Shown here one piece after another: positions 24,967 to 32,982 of a DNA stretch of 64,000 nt. The first letter of the stretch is position 1. Each line of letters starts with the position of its first letter. This DNA is from Stenotrophomonas maltophilia (lineage in GTDB: Bacteria > Pseudomonadota > Gammaproteobacteria > Xanthomonadales > Xanthomonadaceae), in contig NZ_CP106759.1 in the NCBI RefSeq assembly GCF_025642255.1, positions 2,941,501 to 3,005,500 of the forward strand. The letters run 5' to 3'. Below the pieces are notes generated by a model. That model did not search any database and was not told where the DNA came from. It worked only from the letters and a program-made list of their open reading frames with translations. The position numbers and the translations under genes are program-made.

Positions 24967-27804
24967 TCAGAACCCGGCGCTGTAACGCAGCGCCGCTTGC
25001 CGTGCGTCATCACCGCCGACACGCTGATCGATGCCCAGGCTCAGACGGCCACTCCGTCCCCACCACGACTCCAGCGCAAGCCCGAGCAGGGCGCTGCCAC
25101 GCGGTGAGTCGGCACCGGGCAACGGTGCCCACGCGTCGACACCGACGAAGCTGGCCTGCCACTCCCCGGCGGCGCCCTGAAGGCGCTGCTGCCATTCGGC
25201 GTGCCCGCGCAGCGTCCAGCGTCCCCAGCCACGCTCGCCGCGCAGCCCCGCCAGCAGTTGACTGCGCTGCGCACGATTGGCTTCACCCCGCAGGCCGAAA
25301 CCGAAGCCGCCGCGCTCGTTGAACGCCGCGGTATCCACCCGCGTGCCACTGGCACCGACATACGGTGTCAACGACGCGCCGACGGTGCCGAAGCGATAGC
25401 CGCTTTCGACACTGGCGCTGCTGAATCGACCGCCGTAGCGCGCGGAAACGCCGTAGGCACCTGCACCCAGCAGCAGCTGCCGGTCCAGTTCGCGGGTGAA
25501 CCGCCCTGCGCCGAACTGCGCCAGTGCATAACCGCGCCCAACGCTCCAGCCGGCATACAGCTGCGCCTGCGCCTGGCGGTCCTGCCCGCGATCACCGTTG
25601 AAGGCACTGCCACCGTTGCTGCGTGTTTCACCGAACGCCATGCCCAGCAGGCCATGGCTGCCCAGCGGCACGTCCTGACCGGCCATCCAGCCCCGGCTGT
25701 CGGTGGCGCTGCCAGCGAAACTGCCCTGCCCTGCCTCGCCCAACGTGCTCTGCCAGGCACCGCGCAGCGCAGGCAGAGCCTGCACGCGATCGAAACGGGC
25801 GGCCACCGCGCGTCGCGACATGTCGATGCTGTCGAAGGTCGCCGCCTCGGCACGCGCGTGGGCCTTGCCGGACAGGCTCTCCAGCGTGGCCGCCAGGCCC
25901 GTGCTGCGCTGCAGGCCGGCCGCTGCACCACCGAATGGCGAATCCTGCAACGCGTGGTTGCCGTCCAGTTCGACGAACGCGCCTTCCAGCCGCGCCGCAG
26001 TTGTCTGCACACCGGCATCGAGCCCACGCGCAGCGGCGGTGACACTGATCCGGGTCAGGTTCAACCATGCGTTGTTGCTGTCATAGCCATAGCTGGTCTG
26101 CAGCAGGGCCAGCCCCTGCAGGCCACTGGATGTGGCCGCGGTGCTGAAGGTGCCGGTCAGGCCGGCTGCAGCATGGATCAGATCCTGCCGGGTACCGTCC
26201 TGCGGCACGTAGCCATCGACGAATCCGTGGACGTGCACGCCACCGTCCAGACGGGCGCTGCCGGTGACCTGCAGCGCGTTGGCCCCCAGCGCGATCATCA
26301 GCTGTGCGCCGGCCTGCTGAACGTAGTTGCCTTCGATGGTCGCCGTGGTGTTGGCAGTGGTCAGGAACACGCTGCTGCCGTTGGTCACATTGCCGACCAC
26401 GCGGGGCGTGCCGCCATTGAACTGCAGGCCGCTGGATGATGGATCGGCCTGCGGCAGGATGCTCACGCCGGAACGGATCACGCCGCCGTCGCGCAGCGAC
26501 AGCACACCGCCTTCGATGCGGGTGGCACCGCTGTAGCTGCTGTTGCCGGTCAACGCCAGCACGCCGGCGCCCTGCTTGACCAAGCCGCCACTGCCGACGA
26601 TGTCGTTGCTCCAGACCGAACCGGTGGATGCTGCGTCGACATTGGCAATCACGTCGCCCCAGTCGAAACGTCCCGGCCCGTTGATGGCCCTGCCGATGTC
26701 GAGCAGGCCGTAGCCGAACACCGGGTCCACGCCGGCGGCGCCGATGTCCTTGGCCGTGCCGAGCAGGGTCTGCCGTACCAGGTTGTTGTCGAAGTACGGA
26801 TACCGCTCCCACACCAGCGCGGCCGCGCCCGACACCAGAGGTGCGGCGAAGGACGTGCCGTAGTTCCAGAAGTAGCTGGTGCCCGCGTCATCCGGATAGA
26901 CCGCGCTGCCCGGCGCCGCCAGACAGTAGCGCGCCGCCTGGCCGCAGGCATTGGCGTAACCGGCCAGCGTGTCCGGCGCGTAGGGATCGACGGCCGTGGC
27001 CACCAGCCAGCCGCGCTCCAGATCCGCAGCCGGTCGCGAGCCTGCCACGCCCGCCTGGCCCGGCAACGCCGCCAGGCTGCTGGGCTCGCTGCGCGCGTCG
27101 TTGCCCGCGGCGAACACCACCAGCCCGCCGTGATTGATGACGAAAGGCCGGTACTCGCCGGCGACCTGGGCGGTGGTGGGCAGGTCGGTCCAGTACAGAC
27201 CGCCCCAGGAATTGTTCATCACCTTGACGTTGTAGCTGATCAGGTCGCGGTGCACCTGGGCCACTCCGAGGGTGCCGCTGAAGGAATTGCCCTGGCCGCT
27301 GCCGTCGTCTGCCGGCGGCTTGTCGGAGATGATCCGCGCCGACACGATCTGCGCACCGGGCGCGATGCCGCCGGGCCAGCGCCCGACCGCTGCGCCCGCG
27401 GCCAGGCTGGCGACGGCAGTGCCATGGCCGACCACATCGTCCACGCCCAGATTGTTGCGGGCAGGGTCGATGTAGGTGAGGTTGGCCACTACCCGCCCGT
27501 TCAGCGCGGCGGCCGCGCGCAGCACGCCCGAATCGACGATGCCGATGCGCACGCCCCTGCCGGTGGCACCGGTGGCCTGCGCGGCACCCGCATGGGTGAC
27601 CGACAGGTGCGCATCGAAGGCCGGCTCCAGCGGTTTGGGCGGGGGCGGCGTGGTCGGCGGCGGCGGTGCAGGCGGCGGCGTGGTGGGCGGCGGGTCAACG
27701 CGCACGTTGCCACCGCCACCTCCGCCCCCACACGCCGTCAGCGCCATCGCCAGCGCCGCTGCCAGGACCGACCGTGCCATCGTCGTGCGTTCCATCGATT
27801 CCAT
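24967..27804 (-). CDS. Subtilisin-like autotransporter lipoprotein
   Basis: A 945-residue type Va autotransporter. The signal peptide ends in a lipobox (ALTAC, lipid Cys25), then a Gly run and a Pro/Thr-rich linker (35-58). The S8 peptidase domain has Asp91 (VDSGV), His127 (GHGTAV) and Ser318 (GTSFAAP). A passenger beta-helix with an autotransporter-associated repeat (GGLVKQGAGVLALTGNSSYSGATRIEGG) follows. The last 280 residues are the outer-membrane barrel, ending in Phe. This matches the NalP/SphB1 design of lipid-anchored surface proteases. Start: ATG 27804, 27795 or 27780; no clear Shine-Dalgarno. Confidence 0.92.
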   Translation of the reverse strand: MESMERTTMARSVLAAALAMALTACGGGGGGGNVRVDPPPTTPPPAPPPPTTPPPPKPLEPAFDAHLSVTHAGAAQATGATGRGVRIGIVDSGVLRAAAALNGRVVANLTYIDPARNNLGVDDVVGHGTAVASLAAGAAVGRWPGGIAPGAQIVSARIISDKPPADDGSGQGNSFSGTLGVAQVHRDLISYNVKVMNNSWGGLYWTDLPTTAQVAGEYRPFVINHGGLVVFAAGNDARSEPSSLAALPGQAGVAGSRPAADLERGWLVATAVDPYAPDTLAGYANACGQAARYCLAAPGSAVYPDDAGTSYFWNYGTSFAAPLVSGAAALVWERYPYFDNNLVRQTLLGTAKDIGAAGVDPVFGYGLLDIGRAINGPGRFDWGDVIANVDAASTGSVWSNDIVGSGGLVKQGAGVLALTGNSSYSGATRIEGGVLSLRDGGVIRSGVSILPQADPSSSGLQFNGGTPRVVGNVTNGSSVFLTTANTTATIEGNYVQQAGAQLMIALGANALQVTGSARLDGGVHVHGFVDGYVPQDGTRQDLIHAAAGLTGTFSTAATSSGLQGLALLQTSYGYDSNNAWLNLTRISVTAAARGLDAGVQTTAARLEGAFVELDGNHALQDSPFGGAAAGLQRSTGLAATLESLSGKAHARAEAATFDSIDMSRRAVAARFDRVQALPALRGAWQSTLGEAGQGSFAGSATDSRGWMAGQDVPLGSHGLLGMAFGETRSNGGSAFNGDRGQDRQAQAQLYAGWSVGRGYALAQFGAGRFTRELDRQLLLGAGAYGVSARYGGRFSSASVESGYRFGTVGASLTPYVGASGTRVDTAAFNERGGFGFGLRGEANRAQRSQLLAGLRGERGWGRWTLRGHAEWQQRLQGAAGEWQASFVGVDAWAPLPGADSPRGSALLGLALESWWGRSGRLSLGIDQRVGGDDARQAALRYSAGF

Positions 27805-27876
27805 CCCATGAACGTTGGCCCGCCTTCATCCCGGCGGGCATGCGGCGCCATCCAGCGGCAGCCATCCCCGACCCTC

Positions 27877-27882
27877 TATACT
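27877..27882 (+). promoter_or_regulatory. Possible -10 element of the thiolase gene
   Basis: TATACT, 95 bp upstream of the thiolase start, matches the -10 consensus in 5 of 6 positions. No good -35 is evident. A short hairpin GCCCGCC/GGCGGGC precedes it in the divergent space. Confidence 0.35.
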
Positions 27883-27977
27883 TGGGCCGACCCCCACGCA
27901 GTCTGCCGGGAAACCGGAGCGCATCCAACGCCCCCGGTCTCCTTTCCGAACATTGCTTACGCATCAACGAGATTGCC

Positions 27978-29153
27978 ATGTCCAACATCGTCATCGCCGC
28001 CGCCAAACGCACCGCCATCGGCTCCTTCCTCGGCCAGTTCAACGGTGTGCCGACCCCGACCCTCGGCGCGGCCGCCATCGCCGCAGCGCTGGAGCAGTCC
28101 GGTGTCCCGGCCAGCGACGTTTCCGAAGTCCTGATGGGCTGCGTGCTGCCGGCCAACCTTGGCCAGGCGCCCGCCCGCCAGGCCGCGATCGCCGCCGGCA
28201 TCCCGCTGTCCGTCGGTGCCAGCACCCTCAACAAGGTGTGCGGCTCGGGCATGAAGACCATCATGCTCGGGCATGACCTGATCAAAGCCGGTTCGGCCAA
28301 GGTCGTGGTTGCCGGCGGCATGGAGTCGATGTCCAACGCGCCGCACCTGCTGCCCAACTCGCGCACCGGCAACCGCTTCGGCAACTTCCAGGCGGTGGAC
28401 CACATGGCCCACGATGGCCTGGTCAACGCCTACGACGGCAAGGCCATGGGTGAATTCGCCGAGTGCGCCGTGGACAAGTACCAGTTCAGCCGCGAGGAGC
28501 AGGACGCCTACGCCATCGAATCGGTCAAGCGCGCGCAGGCGGCGCAGGCCAACGGTGCGTTCGCCGACGAGATCGTCGCGGTGAAGGTGGCCACCCGCAA
28601 GGGTGAGGTCGAGGTCGACACCGATGAACAGCCCGGCCGCTCGGACATCGCCAAGATTCCGACCCTGCGCCCGGCGTTCAAGAAGGACGGCAGCGTGACC
28701 GCTGCCAGCTCGTCCAGCATTTCCGACGGCGCCGCCGCCGTGGTGCTGCTGACCGAGGAAGACGCCAAGGCCCGCGGCATCACCCCGCTGGCACGCATCG
28801 TCGGCCACGCCACGCATTCGCAGGAGCCGGAGTGGTTCACCACCGCACCGATCGGCGCCATCCACGCATTGCTGCAGAAGACCGGCTGGTCGCTGGACCA
28901 GGTGGATCTGTTCGAAATCAACGAAGCCTTCGCCGTGGTGGCGATGGCCCCGATGCGCGAACTGGGCATTCCCCATGACAAGCTCAACGTGAATGGTGGG
29001 GCCTGCGCATTGGGCCATCCGATCGGCGCATCCGGGGCACGCCTGGTGGTGACCCTGGTCAACGCCCTGCGCACGCGCGGTGGCAAGCGCGGCATTGCCA
29101 CCCTGTGCATCGGTGGTGGCGAGGCGACCGCAATTGCCATCGAATTGATTTAA
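27978..29153 (+). CDS. Acetyl-CoA C-acyltransferase (thiolase)
   Basis: A 391-residue thiolase: nucleophile Cys88 (NKVCGSGMK), NEAFAVVAM, GHPIGASGAR with His347, and Cys377 (CIGGGEA). The spacing and length match biosynthetic/degradative acetyl-CoA acetyltransferases such as PhaA/AtoB more than FadA. It therefore probably condenses two acetyl-CoA or cleaves acetoacetyl-CoA. No fadB or phaB gene is adjacent. It is divergent from the autotransporter. Confidence 0.93.
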   Translation: MSNIVIAAAKRTAIGSFLGQFNGVPTPTLGAAAIAAALEQSGVPASDVSEVLMGCVLPANLGQAPARQAAIAAGIPLSVGASTLNKVCGSGMKTIMLGHDLIKAGSAKVVVAGGMESMSNAPHLLPNSRTGNRFGNFQAVDHMAHDGLVNAYDGKAMGEFAECAVDKYQFSREEQDAYAIESVKRAQAAQANGAFADEIVAVKVATRKGEVEVDTDEQPGRSDIAKIPTLRPAFKKDGSVTAASSSSISDGAAAVVLLTEEDAKARGITPLARIVGHATHSQEPEWFTTAPIGAIHALLQKTGWSLDQVDLFEINEAFAVVAMAPMRELGIPHDKLNVNGGACALGHPIGASGARLVVTLVNALRTRGGKRGIATLCIGGGEATAIAIELI

Positions 29154-29195
29154 AAAGGTTTAACTGCGATTTCGCAAAAATGAATGCGGGATCGC

Positions 29196-29224
29196 TTGAC
29201 AGCCAAACGTGGCTTGTCATCATG
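29196..29224 (+). promoter_or_regulatory. Candidate sigma-70 promoter of the first Ala-rich lipoprotein gene
   Basis: A perfect -35 TTGACA at 29196-29201 lies 75 bp before the ATG at 29276. A 17-bp spacer leads to ATCATG, a poor -10. The -35 is also half of an inverted repeat TGACAGCC/GGCTTGTCA, which could be an operator. Confidence 0.45.
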
Positions 29225-29275
29225 TTGTCGGCGCGCAGTTGCGCGTTGCCTAATCTAACGACGAGGATTCACACA

Positions 29276-29617
29276 ATGAGCATCAACAAGCTGCTGGTCG
29301 CGATGTCCCTGGCTCTGGCCCTGGCCGCCTGCTCGAAGCAGGAAGCTGCCCAGGACGCCGCTGCTTCGGCCAACGAAGCCGCCACCGAAGCCCAGGCTGC
29401 TGCCGATCAGGCCGCCGCTGCTGGCGCCCAGACCGCCGACGCTGCCCAGCAGGCCGCCGACACCGCCGCCACCGCTGCTGACGCTTCGGCTGACGCCGCT
29501 GCCCAGGCTGCTGGCGCCGCTACCGACGCTGCTGCTGAACAGGCCAAGGACGCTGCCAAGGCTGCCGAAGGCACCGCCGAGCAGGCCAAGGACGCTGCTG
29601 AAGAAGCCAAGAAGTAA
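29276..29617 (+). CDS. Ala-rich, LEA-like lipoprotein 1
   Basis: A 113-residue lipoprotein: signal peptide with lipobox LAAC (lipid Cys about residue 19), then about 90 residues almost entirely Ala, Asp, Glu, Gln and Lys in amphipathic helical repeats of the type AADxAxQAA and AEQAKDAAEEAKK. This composition recalls group 3 LEA proteins and Lpp-like helices. It may protect the periplasm under osmotic or desiccation stress or act as an envelope spacer; neither is shown. A tandem paralogue follows. It ends TAATAA before a strong terminator. Confidence 0.8.
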   Translation: MSINKLLVAMSLALALAACSKQEAAQDAAASANEAATEAQAAADQAAAAGAQTADAAQQAADTAATAADASADAAAQAAGAATDAAAEQAKDAAKAAEGTAEQAKDAAEEAKK

Positions 29618-29645
29618 TAACTTCTTTCTTCACGCTGTTCTGGAA

Positions 29646-29673
29646 AAGCCGCTGGTTCGCCAGCGGCTTTTTC
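29646..29673 (+). terminator. Intrinsic terminator
   Basis: A 10-bp perfect stem AAGCCGCTGG, loop TTCG, CCAGCGGCTT, followed by TTTC on the plus strand, 28 bp after the first lipoprotein stop. It separates the two paralogues into independent transcripts. Confidence 0.9.
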
Positions 29674-29763
29674 TTTGCATCGCGTTCCGCGACCCCGCCT
29701 TCACAAGGGCGTGAATAGGCTGGCGTCCCCATCCATTGCCGCAGTGCACTACCGGAGATCGCC

Positions 29764-30174
29764 ATGAAGATCCGCTCGCTGACCCTGTCCCTGCTGGCCG
29801 CTTCGCTGCTGATCGGCCTGGCCGCCTGCAAGGGCCCGGAAGCCGAACAGGCCCGCCAGGATGCGCGGCAGGCTGCCGACAGCGCAGGCGCCGCCGCCCG
29901 TGACGCAGTCGACCAGGCCGCCGCAGCTACCCGCGAGGCCGCCGACAAGACGGCAGCTGCATCCGAGCAGGCGGCGGCCGATACCCAGCAGGCGCTGGAC
30001 AAGGCGGCCGACGCTACCGCCAATGCCGCTGACCAGGCCAAGGTCGCCGCCACCGACGCCGCTGCACACGCCAGCGATGCGACCGCGGACGCCGCACAGA
30101 AGGTCGCCGACAAGGCGCGTGATGTCGCAAATGACGCGAAGGCGAACGCGGCCAAGGAAGAAGCCAAGCACTGA
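29764..30174 (+). CDS. Ala-rich, LEA-like lipoprotein 2
   Basis: A 136-residue paralogue of the preceding gene: lipobox LAAC, then helical repeats such as QARQDARQAADSAG, DAVDQAAAATREAADKTAAAS and KVADKARDVANDAKANAA. The mature part has more Arg/Lys than paralogue 1, so its charge differs. A GGAG precedes the ATG at good distance. The terminator at 29646 and the 146-bp gap suggest its own promoter. Confidence 0.78.
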   Translation: MKIRSLTLSLLAASLLIGLAACKGPEAEQARQDARQAADSAGAAARDAVDQAAAATREAADKTAAASEQAAADTQQALDKAADATANAADQAKVAATDAAAHASDATADAAQKVADKARDVANDAKANAAKEEAKH

Positions 30175-30191
30175 GCCGCGTCCGGTACTGC

Positions 30192-30220
30192 AGAGCGCCG
30201 CAGCCACGCTGCGGCGCTCT
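30192..30220. terminator. Convergent-gene hairpin
   Basis: A perfect 13-bp stem AGAGCGCCGCAGC with loop CAC and GCTGCGGCGCTCT, between the convergent lipoprotein 2 and aidB genes; no T-tract. Confidence 0.6.
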
Positions 30221-30233
30221 ACAGAATTCCACG

Positions 30234-31871
30234 CTACGGCAGCGCGCGCGCCAGGATTTCCGGCAGGTCCAACCCGGCCGGCAGGGTGCCGAACACCCAT
30301 CCATGTTCACCGCCGAGCCGGCTGCGGATGAACGCATCCGCCACCGGACTGCGTGCACGCAGCAGCAGTGCCGCCTGCAGCAGCAATGCGGTGCGCTCGC
30401 AGAACATCCGCGCCTGCGACTCTTCCGGTGCCGGGGTCGTTACCCAGCGCTGCAGCGCAGCGGCATAGCGCGCATCGCGATCAGCCACCGCCGACAGCTC
30501 GCCCTGCAGTGCGGCCAGCGTCTCCGGTTCGCGGGCCAGTGCCCGCAGCACATCCAGGCACTGGATGTTGCCACTGCCTTCCCAGATCGAGTTCAGCGGC
30601 GCCTGCCGGTACAGGCGCGGCAGCATTGATTCCTCCACATAGCCCGCGCCGCCCAGGCATTCCTGCGCCTCGTTGACGAAGGTCGCCGCCCGCTTGCACA
30701 CCCAGTATTTGCCCAGCGCCGTGCCCAGCCTGGCCAGCGCCGCCTCGCCGGCATCGAAGGACGCACGGTCCACCGCACGCGCGATGCGCATCGACAGCAC
30801 CGTCGCCGCTTCCGATTCCAGTGCGAGGTCGGCCAGCACGTTGGCCATCAACGGATGCTCCACCAGCAACCGGCCGAAGGTGCGGCGGTAGCGGGCATGG
30901 TGCAGCGCCTGCGCCAGCGCCATGCGCATTTCCGCTGCGGCACCCAGCATGCAGTCCAGGCGGGTCATCATCACCATGCCGATGATGGTGGCCACGCCAC
31001 GCCCCTCTTCGCCCACCCGCCACGCCTGCGCGCCGCAGAACTCGACCTCGCTGGACGCGTTGGCCCAATCGCCCAGTTTGTCCTTCAGCCGCACCAGGCG
31101 GAATGCATTGCGGTCGCCATCGGCAAGCCGGCGCGGCATCAGCAGACAGGTCAGTCCGCCCGGTGCCTGCGCCAGCACGAGGAAGCCATCGCACATGGGT
31201 GCCGAGAAGAACCACTTGTGGCCGACCAGCCGATAGCGCTCGCCGTCGATGGGCTCTGCTCGCGTGGTGTTGGCGCGCACATCCGAGCCCCCCTGCTTCT
31301 CGGTCATGCCCATGCCCAGGGTGATGCCGGCCTTGTCGGCCACCGGTACGTCGCGCGGGTCGTACACCGGTGCGGCGGCCTTGCGCGCCCATTCGGCCAG
31401 GTTCGGCTGCGACCGCAGCACCGCTACCGCCGCATGGGTCATCGTCAACGGGCAACTGGTACCCGCCTCGGCCTGGTGGTGCAGATAGCTCAGCGCCGCG
31501 CGTGCAACATGCGCACCCGGCTGCGGCTCATGCCAGGACAGGCCGGCCACGCCATGCGCCTTCGCGGCGGTCATCAGCTGGTGGTAGGCCGGATGGAACT
31601 CCACCGTATCGATGCGATGCCCCTGCGCGTCATGGGTGCGCAGGCGCGGGCGGTCGCGGTTGGCATCGAATCCGAGCCGGTACAGCTCGTCACCGGCCAG
31701 CGCACCGTACTGCGCCAGGCGCGGGACGAAGGCTGCGGCGCCTTCGCGATGCACCGCCTCCATCAACGCTGCGTCATCGGTGAACAGCTGGCGCCCGGCG
31801 AACGGTGGCGGCTGATTGAGCACCACATGGGTCTCGAAGGGGGCAGTGCTGCTGAAACCCGGTCCACTCAT
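30234..31871 (-). CDS. aidB: AidB-like acyl-CoA dehydrogenase
   Basis: A 545-residue flavoprotein of the AidB branch of acyl-CoA dehydrogenases. E. coli AidB is induced by alkylation damage, binds DNA and lowers mutagenesis. Landmarks: LTMTHAAVAVLR, GMGMTEKQGGSDVR, WFFSAPMCDGFLVLAQ and the C-terminal PLNSIWEGSGNIQCLDVLRAL. It is divergently placed 112 bp from a four-gene DNA-repair operon. The start is ambiguous: ATG 31871 (GGA 8 nt upstream) or ATG 31880. Confidence 0.88.
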   Translation of the reverse strand: MSGPGFSSTAPFETHVVLNQPPPFAGRQLFTDDAALMEAVHREGAAAFVPRLAQYGALAGDELYRLGFDANRDRPRLRTHDAQGHRIDTVEFHPAYHQLMTAAKAHGVAGLSWHEPQPGAHVARAALSYLHHQAEAGTSCPLTMTHAAVAVLRSQPNLAEWARKAAAPVYDPRDVPVADKAGITLGMGMTEKQGGSDVRANTTRAEPIDGERYRLVGHKWFFSAPMCDGFLVLAQAPGGLTCLLMPRRLADGDRNAFRLVRLKDKLGDWANASSEVEFCGAQAWRVGEEGRGVATIIGMVMMTRLDCMLGAAAEMRMALAQALHHARYRRTFGRLLVEHPLMANVLADLALESEAATVLSMRIARAVDRASFDAGEAALARLGTALGKYWVCKRAATFVNEAQECLGGAGYVEESMLPRLYRQAPLNSIWEGSGNIQCLDVLRALAREPETLAALQGELSAVADRDARYAAALQRWVTTPAPEESQARMFCERTALLLQAALLLRARSPVADAFIRSRLGGEHGWVFGTLPAGLDLPEILARALP

Positions 31872-31983
31872 GCGATCCATCCGGCGGCAAGAGGTATGCG
31901 ATCCGATTGTGCCGCATGCTGCGCCAAGCCCGCGTTCAGGCCGGTTCTCACCCCGTGCACGAGCCGCGCGCCACAGTGCAGCC

Positions 31984-32982
31984 ATGGCAGGCAACGACGA
32001 TCTTGTGGTGCTGCGCCCGGAAGGGCTGTACTGCGCTGCTGGCGATTTCCACATCGATCCCTGGCGGCCGGTGCCGCGCGCGGTCATCACCCATGGCCAT
32101 GGTGACCACGCGCGCCCGGGCATGGGCGAATACCACTGCAGCACGGGCAGCGCGCCGATCCTGCGCTGGCGGCTGGGCGACGTGCCGCTGCACGCGCATG
32201 CCGAGGGCGCACCCTTTGCGCTGGGCCGGGTGCAGGTGTCGCTGCATCCGGCCGGTCATGTGCTCGGCTCCTCGCAGGTGCGCATCGATGATGGCCGGCA
32301 GGTGTGGGTCGCCTCCGGTGACTACAAGCGCCAGCCCGACCCCACCTGTACGCCGTTCGAAGTGGTGCCCTGCGATACCTTCATCACCGAGGCGACCTTC
32401 GCCCTGCCCATCTACCGCTGGCCGGACACCGCAGCCGTGGCTGCCGAGATCGCGTCCTGGCGCGAGGAATGCGCGCAGCGCGGTGAAGCCGCCGTCCTGC
32501 TCTGCTATGCATTGGGCAAGGCCCAGCGCGTGCTGGCCGAGCTGCTGGCACGGGGCGAACCGCCGGCATGGCTGCACGGTGCCATCGCCAATGGCGTGGC
32601 CGTCTATCGCGCTGCGGGCATCCCGATGCTGGACGCGATCGCCGTCGCCGAACAGGGGCGCCAGGCCGATGCGGCCGGACGGCTGATCCTCGCCCCGCCC
32701 TCGGCCGCCGGCACGCCCTGGCTGCGCCGCTTCGGGCGCCACCAGCTGGGTTTCGCCTCCGGTTGGATGCAGCTGCGCGGAAACCGCCGGCGCCGCAACG
32801 TCGATCGTGGCTTCGTGATTTCCGACCACGCCGACTGGCCCGCGTTGCTGCGTACCATCGAGCAGACCGGCGCACGCCGCGTCATCGCGACGCATGGCAA
32901 CACCGATGCGCTGATTCCGTTCCTGCGCGAACGCGGCGTCGCCGCGGAGGCTTTCCGCACCGATTTCGGGAGCGAGGAATGA
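31984..32982 (+). CDS. Ligase-associated MBL-fold DNA exonuclease
   Basis: A 332-residue metallo-beta-lactamase/beta-CASP protein of the family found with ATP-dependent DNA ligases. The metal motif is THGHGDH (His37, His39, Asp41, His42), followed by HPAGHVLGSSQV, ASGDYK and the closing DHADW and THGNTD. It is the first gene of a four-gene repair operon; its stop overlaps the ligase start (ATGA). By family it trims DNA or RNA 3' ends before ligation. The intergenic region to aidB is probably a shared promoter. Confidence 0.9.
   Translation: MAGNDDLVVLRPEGLYCAAGDFHIDPWRPVPRAVITHGHGDHARPGMGEYHCSTGSAPILRWRLGDVPLHAHAEGAPFALGRVQVSLHPAGHVLGSSQVRIDDGRQVWVASGDYKRQPDPTCTPFEVVPCDTFITEATFALPIYRWPDTAAVAAEIASWREECAQRGEAAVLLCYALGKAQRVLAELLARGEPPAWLHGAIANGVAVYRAAGIPMLDAIAVAEQGRQADAAGRLILAPPSAAGTPWLRRFGRHQLGFASGWMQLRGNRRRRNVDRGFVISDHADWPALLRTIEQTGARRVIATHGNTDALIPFLRERGVAAEAFRTDFGSEE

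Noticed and set aside
24967-27804. Gly and Pro runs of the autotransporter as phase-variable tracts
   Set aside because: The codons are mixed, without a long homopolymer or a short tandem repeat that would slip.
27978-29153. Thiolase as the FadA partner of the fused beta-oxidation enzyme at 54858
   Set aside because: They lie 27 kb apart, and the thiolase length and motifs match acetyl-CoA acetyltransferases.
31872-31983. LexA/SOS operator between aidB and the repair operon
   Set aside because: Neither a CTGT-N8-ACAG nor a Xanthomonas-type TTAGTA-N3-TACTAA palindrome is visible.
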